DNA of 7,977 nucleotides from Dehalococcoidia bacterium (GTDB lineage: Bacteria > Chloroflexota > Dehalococcoidia > Dehalococcoidales > JAUXAE01). The position numbers and the translations under genes are program-made. The DNA lies in assembly GCA_030665535.1 (NCBI GenBank), contig DAOUZU010000042.1, forward strand, positions 1 to 7,977, given 5' to 3'. Each line of letters begins with the position of its first letter. Position 1 is the first letter of the stretch. The notes beneath the pieces were generated by a model, which did not search any database, had not been told where the DNA came from, and saw only the letters and a program-made list of their open reading frames with translations. Of the stretch, positions 1 to 6,100 are shown piece by piece.

Positions 1-681
1 TACCTGGAAAATGCCGGCTTTGGCTCCGGCCTCGATTGCCATATTGGCCATCGTCAGCCTCCCGTCCACGGAGAGGGAATCCACCGCCGGGCCGTGAAAT
101 TCCATGGCCGCATAGAGGGCACCGTCAACGCCGATGCGGCCGATGGTATGCAGAATCAGGTCCTTGCCGCCCACCCATCTGGGCAGCTGGCCCTGGTAGA
201 CGAACTTTATTGTCGACGGCACCTTCATCCAGATGTCCCCGGTAGCCATAGCGGCGGCGATGTCCGTCGAGCCCATACCGGTGGCAAAGGCGCCCAGGGC
301 ACCGTAGGTACAGGTATGCGAATCAGCGCCGATGATCACATCACCGGGCAGCACCAGCCCTTGCTCATGGAGGAGGACATGCTCAATGCCCATCTGGCCG
401 GTCTCAAAGAATATTACTCCCTGCTCCTGGGCAAACTGGCGCATCACCTTCACCTGCTCAGCGGAGGCTATGTCCTTGGTGGGCACGAAGTGATCCGGCA
501 CCATAACCACCTTCTGCGGGTCAAAAACCTTCTTCAAGCCCAGGCGCTTGAATTCACGGATGGCTATAGGCGCCGTGATATCGTTGGCCAGGATGACATC
601 CACCCTGACGTTGAGGAAGTCACCGGGGCTCACCCTGCTCTTGCCGGCATGGGCTGCCAGTATCTTTTCAACCAGTGTCAT
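1..681 (-). CDS. leuC: 3-isopropylmalate dehydratase large subunit, N-terminal part (runs off left edge)
   Basis: Catalyses, together with the small subunit LeuD, isomerisation of 2-isopropylmalate to 3-isopropylmalate in cytoplasmic leucine synthesis; the aconitase-family large subunit carries a [4Fe-4S] cluster. Translating the reverse complement from the ATG at 681 gives 227 uninterrupted codons beginning MTLVEKILAAHAGKSRVSPG. Family signatures are VPDHFVPTKD (61-70), MGIEHVLL (97-104), and the active-site block GADSHTCTYGALG (118-130) followed by ATGMGSTD (133-140). The three cluster cysteines normally lie near residues 300-370, outside the window, so integrity of the active site cannot be judged. 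The sequence resembles the roughly 420-residue LeuC/homoaconitase-like subfamily more than the longer enterobacterial LeuC; homoaconitase or a related dehydratase is a less likely alternative, given the adjacent leuA. The start overlaps the mgtC-like gene by 14 bases and has a GGAG ribosome site 7 bases upstream. Confidence 0.95.
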   Translation of the reverse strand, partial: MTLVEKILAAHAGKSRVSPGDFLNVRVDVILANDITAPIAIREFKRLGLKKVFDPQKVVMVPDHFVPTKDIASAEQVKVMRQFAQEQGVIFFETGQMGIEHVLLHEQGLVLPGDVIIGADSHTCTYGALGAFATGMGSTDIAAAMATGDIWMKVPSTIKFVYQGQLPRWVGGKDLILHTIGRIGVDGALYAAMEFHGPAVDSLSVDGRLTMANMAIEAGAKAGIFQV

Positions 682-1108
682 CTATTTTCTCCGTTTGATT
701 ATCCTCTGTGTGGTTGGCCGGAAGGCGGGGCAGCAAAAGCACCGCCATGAATATGACCGCCGCTATTACCGATATTATGTAAAGCCCTGTGCCGGCGGCC
801 ATACCTATGCCGGCCACCGCCCATATTGTGGCCGCCGTGGTTAAACCCTCAACATGGTTGCCGCGGCGGATTATGCTGCCGGCGCCCAGGAAGCCAATGC
901 CGGCCACGATGCCGGCGGCCACCCTGGCCGTGTCGTCGCTTTCAAAACCCATAATTGAGACAACGGTGAATAGGGCCGCTCCGGCGGCGATTAGTATATG
1001 CGTCCTGAAGCCGGCCGGTTTGTCCAGCCTCTCCCGTTGAAAACCGATGACGCCGCCGAGCGCTGCTGCCAGTAGAATACGCAGGGCCATCTCCAATTCA
1101 ACAGGCAT
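668..1108 (-). CDS. MgtC/SapB-family small inner-membrane protein
   Basis: A 146-residue hydrophobic protein of the MgtC/SapB/SrpB/YhiD family. Seen in the sequence: about five membrane segments (roughly 8-22, 35-53, 62-79, 91-107, 108-127), the family motif GFQRERLDKPAGFRTHILI (22-40), then RVAAGIVAGIGFLGAGSI (62-79) and GLTTAATIWAVAGIGMAAG (88-106), ending in a short polar tail. It has only the membrane domain; the cytosolic ACT-like domain of Salmonella MgtC (about 230 residues) is absent, as in many short family members. Known relatives are linked to Mg2+-limitation survival, ATP synthase or phosphate-uptake control in pathogens; in most bacteria the role is unknown, and no leucine-related function is established. 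The start at 1108 is chosen because an AGGAG site lies 8 bases upstream; the Met at residue 7 has its GGAG directly abutting it, which is too close. The gene begins 18 bases after leuA and overlaps leuC by 14 bases. Confidence 0.9.
   Translation of the reverse strand: MPVELEMALRILLAAALGGVIGFQRERLDKPAGFRTHILIAAGAALFTVVSIMGFESDDTARVAAGIVAGIGFLGAGSIIRRGNHVEGLTTAATIWAVAGIGMAAGTGLYIISVIAAVIFMAVLLLPRLPANHTEDNQTEKIDDTG
689..692 (-). promoter_or_regulatory. leuC ribosome binding site inside the mgtC-like gene
   Basis: The minus strand reads CGGAGAAAATAG immediately before the leuC ATG at 681. The GGAG core is 7 bases (AAAATAG) from the start codon and lies within the last codons of the upstream mgtC-like reading frame, which stops at 668. 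This fixes the leuC start and implies that ribosomes finishing the membrane protein pass over the leuC initiation region, so the two are probably translationally coupled. Confidence 0.75.
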
Positions 1109-1116
1109 CTAGAGAA

Positions 1117-1121
1117 CTCCT
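1117..1121 (-). promoter_or_regulatory. Ribosome binding site of the mgtC-like gene
   Basis: The minus strand between the leuA stop (TAG at 1129-1127) and the ATG at 1108 contains AGGAG followed by 8 bases (TTCTCTAG). The spacing is near ideal and supports the 1108 start over the internal Met codon at 1090. There is no room for a promoter or terminator in the 18-base gap, so the gene must be read from the leuA transcript or from a promoter inside leuA. Confidence 0.75.
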
Positions 1122-1126
1122 ATCAG

Positions 1127-2647
1127 CTATCCGGCTGGCCTTTTGGCCGCCAGCAGCCGGTTAAGAGCGTTTATGTAGGCCCTGGCGCTGGCGACGATGA
1201 TATCAGTATCGGCGCCACGGCCGGTATAGGTCACGCCGTCGCTCTCAATCCTTATCAGCACCTCGCCGATAGCGTCAATGCCCTCCGTTACCGACTTCAC
1301 GCTGAACTCGGTCAGGGTATTGGGCAGACCCACCAGCCGGTTGATGGCCTGATAGACTGCGTCCACCGGGCCCGTCCCCAGGGCGGCATCGGCAAGTACC
1401 TTGTCACCGGGGCCGATGAGCCTGACGGCGGCGGTGGGAACGCCTCTGTCGCCGGTGGTCACCTGGAGACGGTCAAGGTGATAGACCTCGGTAACGGTGC
1501 GCAACTCCTCGGCCACCAGGGACTCAATGTCGCGGTCGGTGATCTCTTTTTTCTTATCGGCCAGCTCCTTGAAGGCAACAAAGGCACGGTGAAAATCGTC
1601 CTCACTCAATGTATAGCCAAGCTCGGCCAGTCTCTCCTTGAAGGCATGGCGCCCGCTCAGCTTGCCCATCACCAGGCTTGAGGCCGGTATGCCCACTGTG
1701 CGGGGGTCCATAATCTCGTATGTCTTGGGCATCTTGAGGATGCCGTCCTGGTGGATGCCGGACTGATGGCGGAAGGCGTTGGCGCCGACGATGGCCTTGT
1801 TGGGCTGCACGGCGAAACCGGTCAGCTCACTCACCCGGCGGCTGGTCTTGTATATCTGCCGACTGTCTACACTTGTAGCCAGATGGAAGAAGTCGTTCCT
1901 CGTTTTAATAGCCATAACGATCTCTTCCAGCGAGGCGTTTCCAGCCCGCTCACCGATGCCGTTTATGGTGCACTCCACTTGCCTGGCCCCCTGCCTGACG
2001 GCCTCCCGGCTGTGGGCCACGGAAAGACCCAGGTCATCATGGCAATGGACGCTTATAACGACTCGCTCTATGTTGGGTACATGCTCGACGATACCCTTAA
2101 TCAACTGGCCGAACTCGTCCGGGATGGCGTAGCCGACGGTATCCGGTATGTTTACCGTCGTCGCCCCGGCGCTTATGACCGCCTCCAGTATCTCGTAGAT
2201 GAACTCAGGATCAGCCCGGCTGGCATCCATCGGCGAGAACTCTATATCTTCCGTATAGCCTTTGGCGCGAGCAACCATATCACGGGCCAGTTCCAGCACC
2301 TGCTGGCGGTTCTTCTTTAGCTGGTGCACCATCTGAATGTCCGAGGCGGAGACGAAGACATGTATCCGCGGCCGCCTGGCTCCTTTAATCGCCTCCCAGG
2401 CCCTATCTATATCTTTAGGATGGGCCCGTGCCAAGCCACAGACGGTGGCGCTGCCTATCTCAGTGGCTATGCTCTTGACGGCTTCGAAGTCGCCCTCTGA
2501 GCTAACCGGAAAGCCGGCCTCTATAACGTCCACCCCCAGCTTATCTAGCTGACGGGCTATCTCCAGCTTCTCCTGAAAATTGAGCATGCCGCCGGCGGCT
2601 TGCTCACCGTCCCTTAATGTGGTATCAAATATTATTACCTTATCCAT
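1127..2647 (-). CDS. leuA: 2-isopropylmalate synthase
   Basis: Condenses acetyl-CoA with 2-oxoisovalerate, the committed step of leucine synthesis, and is usually leucine-feedback inhibited. The 506-residue product has the TIM-barrel catalytic domain (about 1-270) with the DTTLRDGEQ start motif (8-16, metal ligand D13), the metal-binding HCHDDLG block (201-207, H201 and H203), and [18 protein letters not shown] (229-246). Next comes the linker [15 protein letters not shown] (291-305) and [10 protein letters not shown] (331-340). The C-terminal allosteric domain is about 388-500, including [16 protein letters not shown] (441-456) and [20 protein letters not shown] (477-496), typical of true LeuA rather than homocitrate synthase. 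Length is normal. Citramalate synthase (CimA) is the main alternative, but the close match to LeuA motifs and the following leuC favour LeuA. One oddity: GEQAAGG where most family members have GEQxPG. The ATG at 2647 is preceded by GGAGAGG. The gene is 185 bases beyond ilvC, the widest gap inside the operon. Confidence 0.95.
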   Translation of the reverse strand: MDKVIIFDTTLRDGEQAAGGMLNFQEKLEIARQLDKLGVDVIEAGFPVSSEGDFEAVKSIATEIGSATVCGLARAHPKDIDRAWEAIKGARRPRIHVFVSASDIQMVHQLKKNRQQVLELARDMVARAKGYTEDIEFSPMDASRADPEFIYEILEAVISAGATTVNIPDTVGYAIPDEFGQLIKGIVEHVPNIERVVISVHCHDDLGLSVAHSREAVRQGARQVECTINGIGERAGNASLEEIVMAIKTRNDFFHLATSVDSRQIYKTSRRVSELTGFAVQPNKAIVGANAFRHQSGIHQDGILKMPKTYEIMDPRTVGIPASSLVMGKLSGRHAFKERLAELGYTLSEDDFHRAFVAFKELADKKKEITDRDIESLVAEELRTVTEVYHLDRLQVTTGDRGVPTAAVRLIGPGDKVLADAALGTGPVDAVYQAINRLVGLPNTLTEFSVKSVTEGIDAIGEVLIRIESDGVTYTGRGADTDIIVASARAYINALNRLLAAKRPAG

Positions 2648-2652
2648 AGTAT

Positions 2653-2659
2653 CCTCTCC
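2653..2659 (-). promoter_or_regulatory. leuA ribosome binding site
   Basis: GGAGAGG on the minus strand, 5 bases before the ATG at 2647. It supports that start. The same seven bases can pair (six Watson-Crick, one G-U) with CCTCTTC in the 5' arm of the hairpin at 2699-2722, so its accessibility may depend on how the leader folds. Confidence 0.7.
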
Positions 2660-2669
2660 GGGGGGTATT

Positions 2670-2683
2670 TTCCCTTCTGGGAA
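2670..2683 (-). repeat. Small perfect hairpin just upstream of leuA
   Basis: The minus strand reads TTCCC-AGAA-GGGAA, a 5-bp perfect stem with a 4-base loop, ending about 22 bases before the leuA start. No T-run follows, so it is not a terminator. It may simply be a weak leader structure in front of the leuA ribosome site. Confidence 0.4.
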
Positions 2684-2698
2684 TGACCTTCCGCTAAA

Positions 2699-2722
2699 CC
2701 CCTCCTCCTTTAAGAAGAGGGG
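2699..2722 (-). promoter_or_regulatory. Strong leader hairpin holding an unused Shine-Dalgarno sequence (ilvC-leuA gap)
   Basis: On the minus strand CCCCTCTTCT and GGGAGGAGGGG-type arms around a TAAA loop form a 10-bp stem (2699-2708 with 2713-2722; eight Watson-Crick and two G-U pairs). The 3' arm contains AAAGGAGG, a perfect complement of the 16S rRNA tail, but no start codon follows at usable distance. The stem is followed by TTTAGCGG and not a proper U-tract, so an intrinsic terminator is unlikely. Possible roles are mRNA processing or stability between ilv and leu segments, ribosome standby, or a competing structure for the leuA ribosome site. The palindrome may also be a copy of a dispersed intergenic repeat; this cannot be told from one window. 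Confidence 0.5.
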
Positions 2723-2733
2723 TCCGTAAGGAC
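2722..2733. repeat. Short palindrome GTCC-GTAA-GGAC
   Basis: A 4-bp perfect stem enclosing a 4-base loop directly adjoining (sharing base 2722 with) the larger hairpin. Read on the plus strand the loop is GTAA, a GNRA-type tetraloop; on the transcribed minus strand it is TTAC. Alone it is weak evidence, but it adds to the cluster of inverted repeats in the ilvC-leuA gap. Confidence 0.35.
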
Positions 2734-2832
2734 GAGCTTATCCCTCCCGGCTAGGGTAATTGGATTAATTTCCCTTTTGCGAGTATAGACACTTATTTCT
2801 CTACAACTAAACAACATTTCGTCCCAGCGTGA

Positions 2833-3831
2833 TTACTTACCCTCATTGAGCCAGGGCATCATATCCCGCAGATCCTCACCGACTTCCTCGATGTACTCCT
2901 CCCGCGCCATGCGCTTAAGAGCGTTGTGTACCGGCCGGCCGGCCTGGTTCTCCAGTATCCACTCCTTGGCGAAGGTTCCGTCCTGGATTTCGGCCAGTAT
3001 TTCCGCCATCTCCTCCCGGGCCCCCTCATCAATGACCCTGGGGCCACGGGTGTAGCCGCCGTACTCGGCGGTATCGCTGACCGAGAACAGCATATGACCC
3101 AGGCCGCCCTTGTAGAAGAGGTCTACAATCAGCTTAAGTTCATGCAGGCACTCAAAGTAGGCTATCTCCGGCTGATAACCGGCATCCACCAGTGTATCAA
3201 AGCCGGCCTTCACCATCTCCACAACGCCACCTACCAGCACCGCCTGCTCGCCGAATAGGTCTGTCTCCGTCTCTTCGGCGAAGGTCGTCTCCAGGACACC
3301 CGCTCGGCTGCAACCGATACCCTTGGCATAGGCCAGGGCGATGTTATACGCCTTGCCGGAGGCGTCCTGCTCTACAGCCACCAGCGCCGGCGGGCCTTTG
3401 TCTTCCGTGTAGAGCTGCCGCACCATGTGGCCGGGGCATTTGGGAGCAATCATGGTCACATCAACTCCATCCGGCGGCGCTATCTGGCCGTAATGGATGT
3501 TGAAGCCGTGTGCGAACATCAACATCTTGCCCGGCGTTAAATGCTCGGCGATGGCACCGTCATAGATGCGTTTCTGCATTGTGTCTGGAGCCAGCATGAC
3601 AATAATATCGGCTTTCTGTGCCATATCGGCGGCCTTCATAACCTCAAAGCCATCGTCGGCCGCTTTTTTCCAGCTGGCACCGCCTTCCAACTCAGCCACA
3701 ATCACCTGCACGCCACTATCCCTCAGGTTCTGGGCTTGGGCATGGCCCTGGTTGCCGTATCCAATGATGCCGATTGTCTTTCCTTCTAGAAGTGCCAGGT
3801 CGCAGTCCTTGTCATAGTAAATCTTGGCCAT
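2833..3831 (-). CDS. ilvC: Ketol-acid reductoisomerase, class I
   Basis: Isomerises and reduces 2-acetolactate or 2-aceto-2-hydroxybutyrate to the dihydroxy acids of valine and isoleucine synthesis, using Mg2+ and NAD(P)H. At 332 residues it is the short class I form. The N-terminal Rossmann domain has [12 protein letters not shown] (24-35); the catalytic His is in FAHGF (H108). The knotted C-terminal domain carries the Mg2+ ligands and catalytic residues: D191 and E195 in [12 protein letters not shown]227 and E231 in YFECLHELK, and S252 in [11 protein letters not shown]. The end, [13 protein letters not shown], is typical. Two oddities: the cofactor-specificity loop is AELEGGAS (46-53) instead of the usual GL(R/K)EGSxS, and the usual PKGPGH block is PKCPGH (130-135). 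The ATG at 3831 has GGAGG 10 bases upstream (3842-3846). The gene follows ilvN by 42 bases and precedes leuA by 185 bases. Confidence 0.96.
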   Translation of the reverse strand: MAKIYYDKDCDLALLEGKTIGIIGYGNQGHAQAQNLRDSGVQVIVAELEGGASWKKAADDGFEVMKAADMAQKADIIVMLAPDTMQKRIYDGAIAEHLTPGKMLMFAHGFNIHYGQIAPPDGVDVTMIAPKCPGHMVRQLYTEDKGPPALVAVEQDASGKAYNIALAYAKGIGCSRAGVLETTFAEETETDLFGEQAVLVGGVVEMVKAGFDTLVDAGYQPEIAYFECLHELKLIVDLFYKGGLGHMLFSVSDTAEYGGYTRGPRVIDEGAREEMAEILAEIQDGTFAKEWILENQAGRPVHNALKRMAREEYIEEVGEDLRDMMPWLNEGK

Positions 3832-3841
3832 AGTCAGGTTT

Positions 3842-3846
3842 CCTCC
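3842..3846 (-). promoter_or_regulatory. ilvC ribosome binding site
   Basis: GGAGG on the minus strand, 10 bases before the ilvC ATG. The 42-base ilvN-ilvC gap that contains it is AT-rich but shows neither an inverted repeat with T-run nor a convincing promoter, so ilvC is probably co-transcribed with ilvBN. Confidence 0.65.
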
Positions 3847-3873
3847 GTATCTATTTTATTTAATCCTGGGTAA

Positions 3874-4401
3874 TCAGTTCTTCTTCTTTTTCCGAACGGA
3901 TGGCTTCTCCGCCGGCGGGCCGCCGCGGGACAGGGCAACACGGCCAGTGCGGGCCATCTCCTTTATACCGAAGCCGCGCAGCAGCTCATAGAGAGAATCT
4001 ATCTTCTCCTCATCACCGGTGGCCTCAACGATAACCGAATTTTGGGAGACATCCACTATACCGGCCCGGAAGATGTCTACAATCTGCATAATCTCGCTGC
4101 GGTTGGCCGGCGCCGCTTTCACCTTGAAGAGAGCCAGTTCACGGGCGATTATATCCGGCCCGGTAATGTCCGTCACCTTGATTACATCCACTATCTTATC
4201 CAGCTGCTTCCTCACCTGTTCCACCATCGTGGCCGTGCCGTCAACGACGATGGTCATCCGCGAAAGGTTGGGAATCTCACTATGCCCCTCGGTGATGCTG
4301 TCAATATTGAAGCCACGCCGCCGGAAAAGGCTGGCCATCCGGTTTAAGACACCGGGTCTATCGGCTACCAGGGCAACCAGAGTGTGCTTCGTGGCCGCCA
4401 T
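3874..4401 (-). CDS. ilvN: Acetohydroxyacid (acetolactate) synthase regulatory subunit
   Basis: The small subunit that activates the catalytic subunit IlvB and confers valine feedback inhibition; also named ilvH in many genomes. The 175-residue product has an N-terminal ACT domain (about 5-78) with TLVALVADRPGVLNRMASLF (7-26), RRGFNIDSITEG (28-39) and LSRMTIVVDG (46-55). The C-terminal ALS_ss_C domain is about 85-158, with ELALFKVKA (88-96), IVDIFRAGIVDVS (107-119) and YELLRGFGIKEMARTGRVAL (138-157). The family usually ends near here at about 160 residues; this protein adds a 16-18 residue tail finishing RKKKKN. Its ATG overlaps the ilvB stop codon by one base (TAATG), with a purine-rich AGGGGGG element 5 bases upstream, so subunit synthesis is probably translationally coupled to give matched amounts. 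Confidence 0.96.
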   Translation of the reverse strand: MAATKHTLVALVADRPGVLNRMASLFRRRGFNIDSITEGHSEIPNLSRMTIVVDGTATMVEQVRKQLDKIVDVIKVTDITGPDIIARELALFKVKAAPANRSEIMQIVDIFRAGIVDVSQNSVIVEATGDEEKIDSLYELLRGFGIKEMARTGRVALSRGGPPAEKPSVRKKKKN

Positions 4402-4413
4402 TATGACCCCCCT
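4399..4413 (-). promoter_or_regulatory. ilvB/ilvN stop-start overlap with ribosome binding site
   Basis: On the minus strand AGGGGGG (4413-4407) precedes TCATA and then TAATG, in which the ilvB TAA (4403-4401) shares its last A with the ilvN ATG (4401-4399). This arrangement favours termination-reinitiation, a common device for holding two subunits of one complex in balance. Confidence 0.7.
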
Positions 4414-6086
4414 TTCTTCGGCTTCTCAATGACCTCGTCGAGGGCCGCCCCCGGCGCTACCATGGGGTAGACGTTCTCCTCCGGCTCCACCTGAAAGTTT
4501 ATCAGGAAGGGGCCCGGCTCGGCCATGGCCTTCTTGATAGCCGGCACCACCTCTTCCCTGGTCTTTACATTCAGGGCTGGTATGCAATACGCCTCGGCTA
4601 TCTTGGTGAAATCGGGGCAGGTGATCGGCGTGGCCACATAGCGCTTGCCGTAGAACATCTCCTGCCACTGACGCACCATGCCCAGGTAGCCGTTATTGAG
4701 AATAGCTACCTTGACGGCCGCCTGCTCCTGGGCGATGGTGCCCAACTCCTGAAGGGTCATCTGGAAGCCGCCGTCGCCGGCGATGCACCAGACTGTATCC
4801 TGGGGCCGTCCGATTTTGGCCCCCAGGGCCGCCGGCAGCTCAAAGCCCATCGTGCCCAGGCCGCCGGAAGATACCAGGCTGTTGGGCCGGTTATAGCAAT
4901 AGTGCTGCGCCGACCACATCTGGTTCTGGCCGACACCGGTAACGATGGTGGCCTCTCCTTTGGTGACCTCATCAATTTTTTCGATGACATACTGCGGCAG
5001 CAGGACGTCGCCCTCGCCATCCGTGTCCAACGGGTGTTTCCGGCGCCAGTCGTCCAGTTGCCTGAACCAGGCCATATTCTTAGCCGGCTCAAGCTGCTTA
5101 TTGAGCACCTTAAGTACCGCGCCAACATCACCGACAATGGGTAAATCCACCCGAACATTCTTGCCTATCTCGGCGGGGTCAATGTCAATGTGGACAATGC
5201 GGGCATTGGGAGCAAAGCCGTTTACCCGGCCGGTGGCCCGGTCGTCAAACCTCATGCCGATGGCGATTATCAAATCGGCCTGGCTGACGGCCATATTGGC
5301 GTAGGCCATACCGTGCATGCCCAACATGCCGAAGCTGAGTTCATCGCCCTCGGGGAAGCAGCCGATGCCAAGCAGGGTAGTAACCACCGGTATCTGCTGT
5401 GCCCTGGCCAGCGCCGCCAGCTCTTCGCAAGCGCCGGAGATCATGATCCCCCGGCCAGCGAGAATCAGCGGCTTCTCCGCCTCGGCTATGAGCCGGGCGG
5501 CCCTTTTAATCTGCAACGGGTTGCCCGTAACCGTCGGCTTGTAACCGGGCAGGTCTACCTGGCTGGGATAGTGGAATTCCACCTTCTCCTCAAAGACATC
5601 CCTGGGAATGTCTATAAGTATCGGCCCCGGCCGTCCTGTCCGGGCCAGATGAAAGGCTTCCTTCACCGTACGCGCCAGCAGGCCAGTATCAAGTACGAGG
5701 TAGTTATGCTTGGTCATAGGCAGCGTAATGCCGGTGATGTCTATCTCCTGGAAGGCGTCTCGGCCTATAAGATGCCTGGCTACCTGACCCGTTATGGCCA
5801 CCACCGGTGATGAATCAAGAAAGGCGTTGGCCACGCCGGTTACCAGGTTGGTGGCCCCAGGGCCGGATGTGGCCAGGCAAACGCCCACCTTGCCGGTGAC
5901 CCTGGCGTAACCATCGGCGGCATGGGCCGCCCCCTGCTCATGGCGCACCAGAATATGCCGGAGCTGAGGATACTGAGGCAGGGTATCGTAAAGTGGCAGC
6001 ACGACGCCACCGGGGTAGCCGAAGATAACCTCAACTCCCTCTTCAATTAGACTCTGGCACAATACCTGGGCGCCAGTCAGCTTCAT
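4401..6086 (-). CDS. ilvB: Acetohydroxyacid (acetolactate) synthase catalytic subunit
   Basis: Thiamine-diphosphate enzyme that decarboxylates pyruvate and joins the product to another pyruvate or to 2-oxobutyrate, the first common step of valine, leucine and isoleucine synthesis. The 561 residues show all three domains. The N-terminal domain (about 1-165) has FGYPGG (22-27) and the catalytic Glu E50 in RHEQGAAHAADGYAR. The central FAD-binding domain (about 190-335) has GRGI (211-214), GMRFDDRATG (277-286) and HIDIDPAEIGKN (299-310). The C-terminal domain has the Mg2+/ThDP motif from GDGGFQM (437-443) to NN (464-465), and VRQWQEMFY (471-479) with the Trp (W474) known as a herbicide-contact position. 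The presence of the VRQWQ block and of an adjacent ilvN indicates anabolic AHAS rather than catabolic AlsS. The ATG at 6086 is 11 bases after ilvD and is preceded by GAGGAGG. Confidence 0.97.
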   Translation of the reverse strand: MKLTGAQVLCQSLIEEGVEVIFGYPGGVVLPLYDTLPQYPQLRHILVRHEQGAAHAADGYARVTGKVGVCLATSGPGATNLVTGVANAFLDSSPVVAITGQVARHLIGRDAFQEIDITGITLPMTKHNYLVLDTGLLARTVKEAFHLARTGRPGPILIDIPRDVFEEKVEFHYPSQVDLPGYKPTVTGNPLQIKRAARLIAEAEKPLILAGRGIMISGACEELAALARAQQIPVVTTLLGIGCFPEGDELSFGMLGMHGMAYANMAVSQADLIIAIGMRFDDRATGRVNGFAPNARIVHIDIDPAEIGKNVRVDLPIVGDVGAVLKVLNKQLEPAKNMAWFRQLDDWRRKHPLDTDGEGDVLLPQYVIEKIDEVTKGEATIVTGVGQNQMWSAQHYCYNRPNSLVSSGGLGTMGFELPAALGAKIGRPQDTVWCIAGDGGFQMTLQELGTIAQEQAAVKVAILNNGYLGMVRQWQEMFYGKRYVATPITCPDFTKIAEAYCIPALNVKTREEVVPAIKKAMAEPGPFLINFQVEPEENVYPMVAPGAALDEVIEKPKKGGS

Positions 6087-6091
6087 TTGGG

Positions 6092-6100
6092 CCTCCTCTA
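6092..6100 (-). promoter_or_regulatory. ilvB ribosome binding site overlapping the ilvD stop codon
   Basis: The minus strand reads TAGAGGAGG: the ilvD stop TAG (6100-6098) runs straight into the strong Shine-Dalgarno GAGGAGG (6098-6092), which sits 5 bases before the ilvB ATG. Terminating ilvD ribosomes would stand on the ilvB initiation site. Confidence 0.75.

Noticed and set aside
94..750. Long plus-strand open frame (218 codons) opposite leuC
   Set aside because: It is antisense to a clear LeuC frame, has no family motifs and is explained by GC-biased codon use on the other strand.
1751..2320. Plus-strand open frame (189 codons) opposite leuA
   Set aside because: Shadow of the LeuA catalytic domain; no recognisable domain or ribosome site of its own.
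2741..2757. Inverted repeat CCCT/AGGG near the middle of the ilvC-leuA gap as a terminator
   Set aside because: Only four paired bases reliably, with no T-run after it on either strand.
2648..2832. T-box or other known riboswitch in the ilvC-leuA gap
   Set aside because: No T-box signature (AGGGTGGNACCGCG-like) or other recognisable aptamer core; only inverted repeats are visible.
2728..2832. Minus-strand 35-codon frame starting ATGTTGTTTAGT after ilvC
   Set aside because: No ribosome site, no family resemblance, not rich in leucine codons, and it ends inside the leader hairpin; most likely chance.
2933..2944. GGCCGGCCGGCC run inside ilvC
   Set aside because: Explained by Ala/Gly/Arg/Pro codons in a GC-rich coding region; not a repeat array or regulatory site.
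5190..5810. Plus-strand open frame (206 codons) opposite ilvB
   Set aside because: Shadow of the IlvB central and N-terminal domains; no independent evidence of coding.
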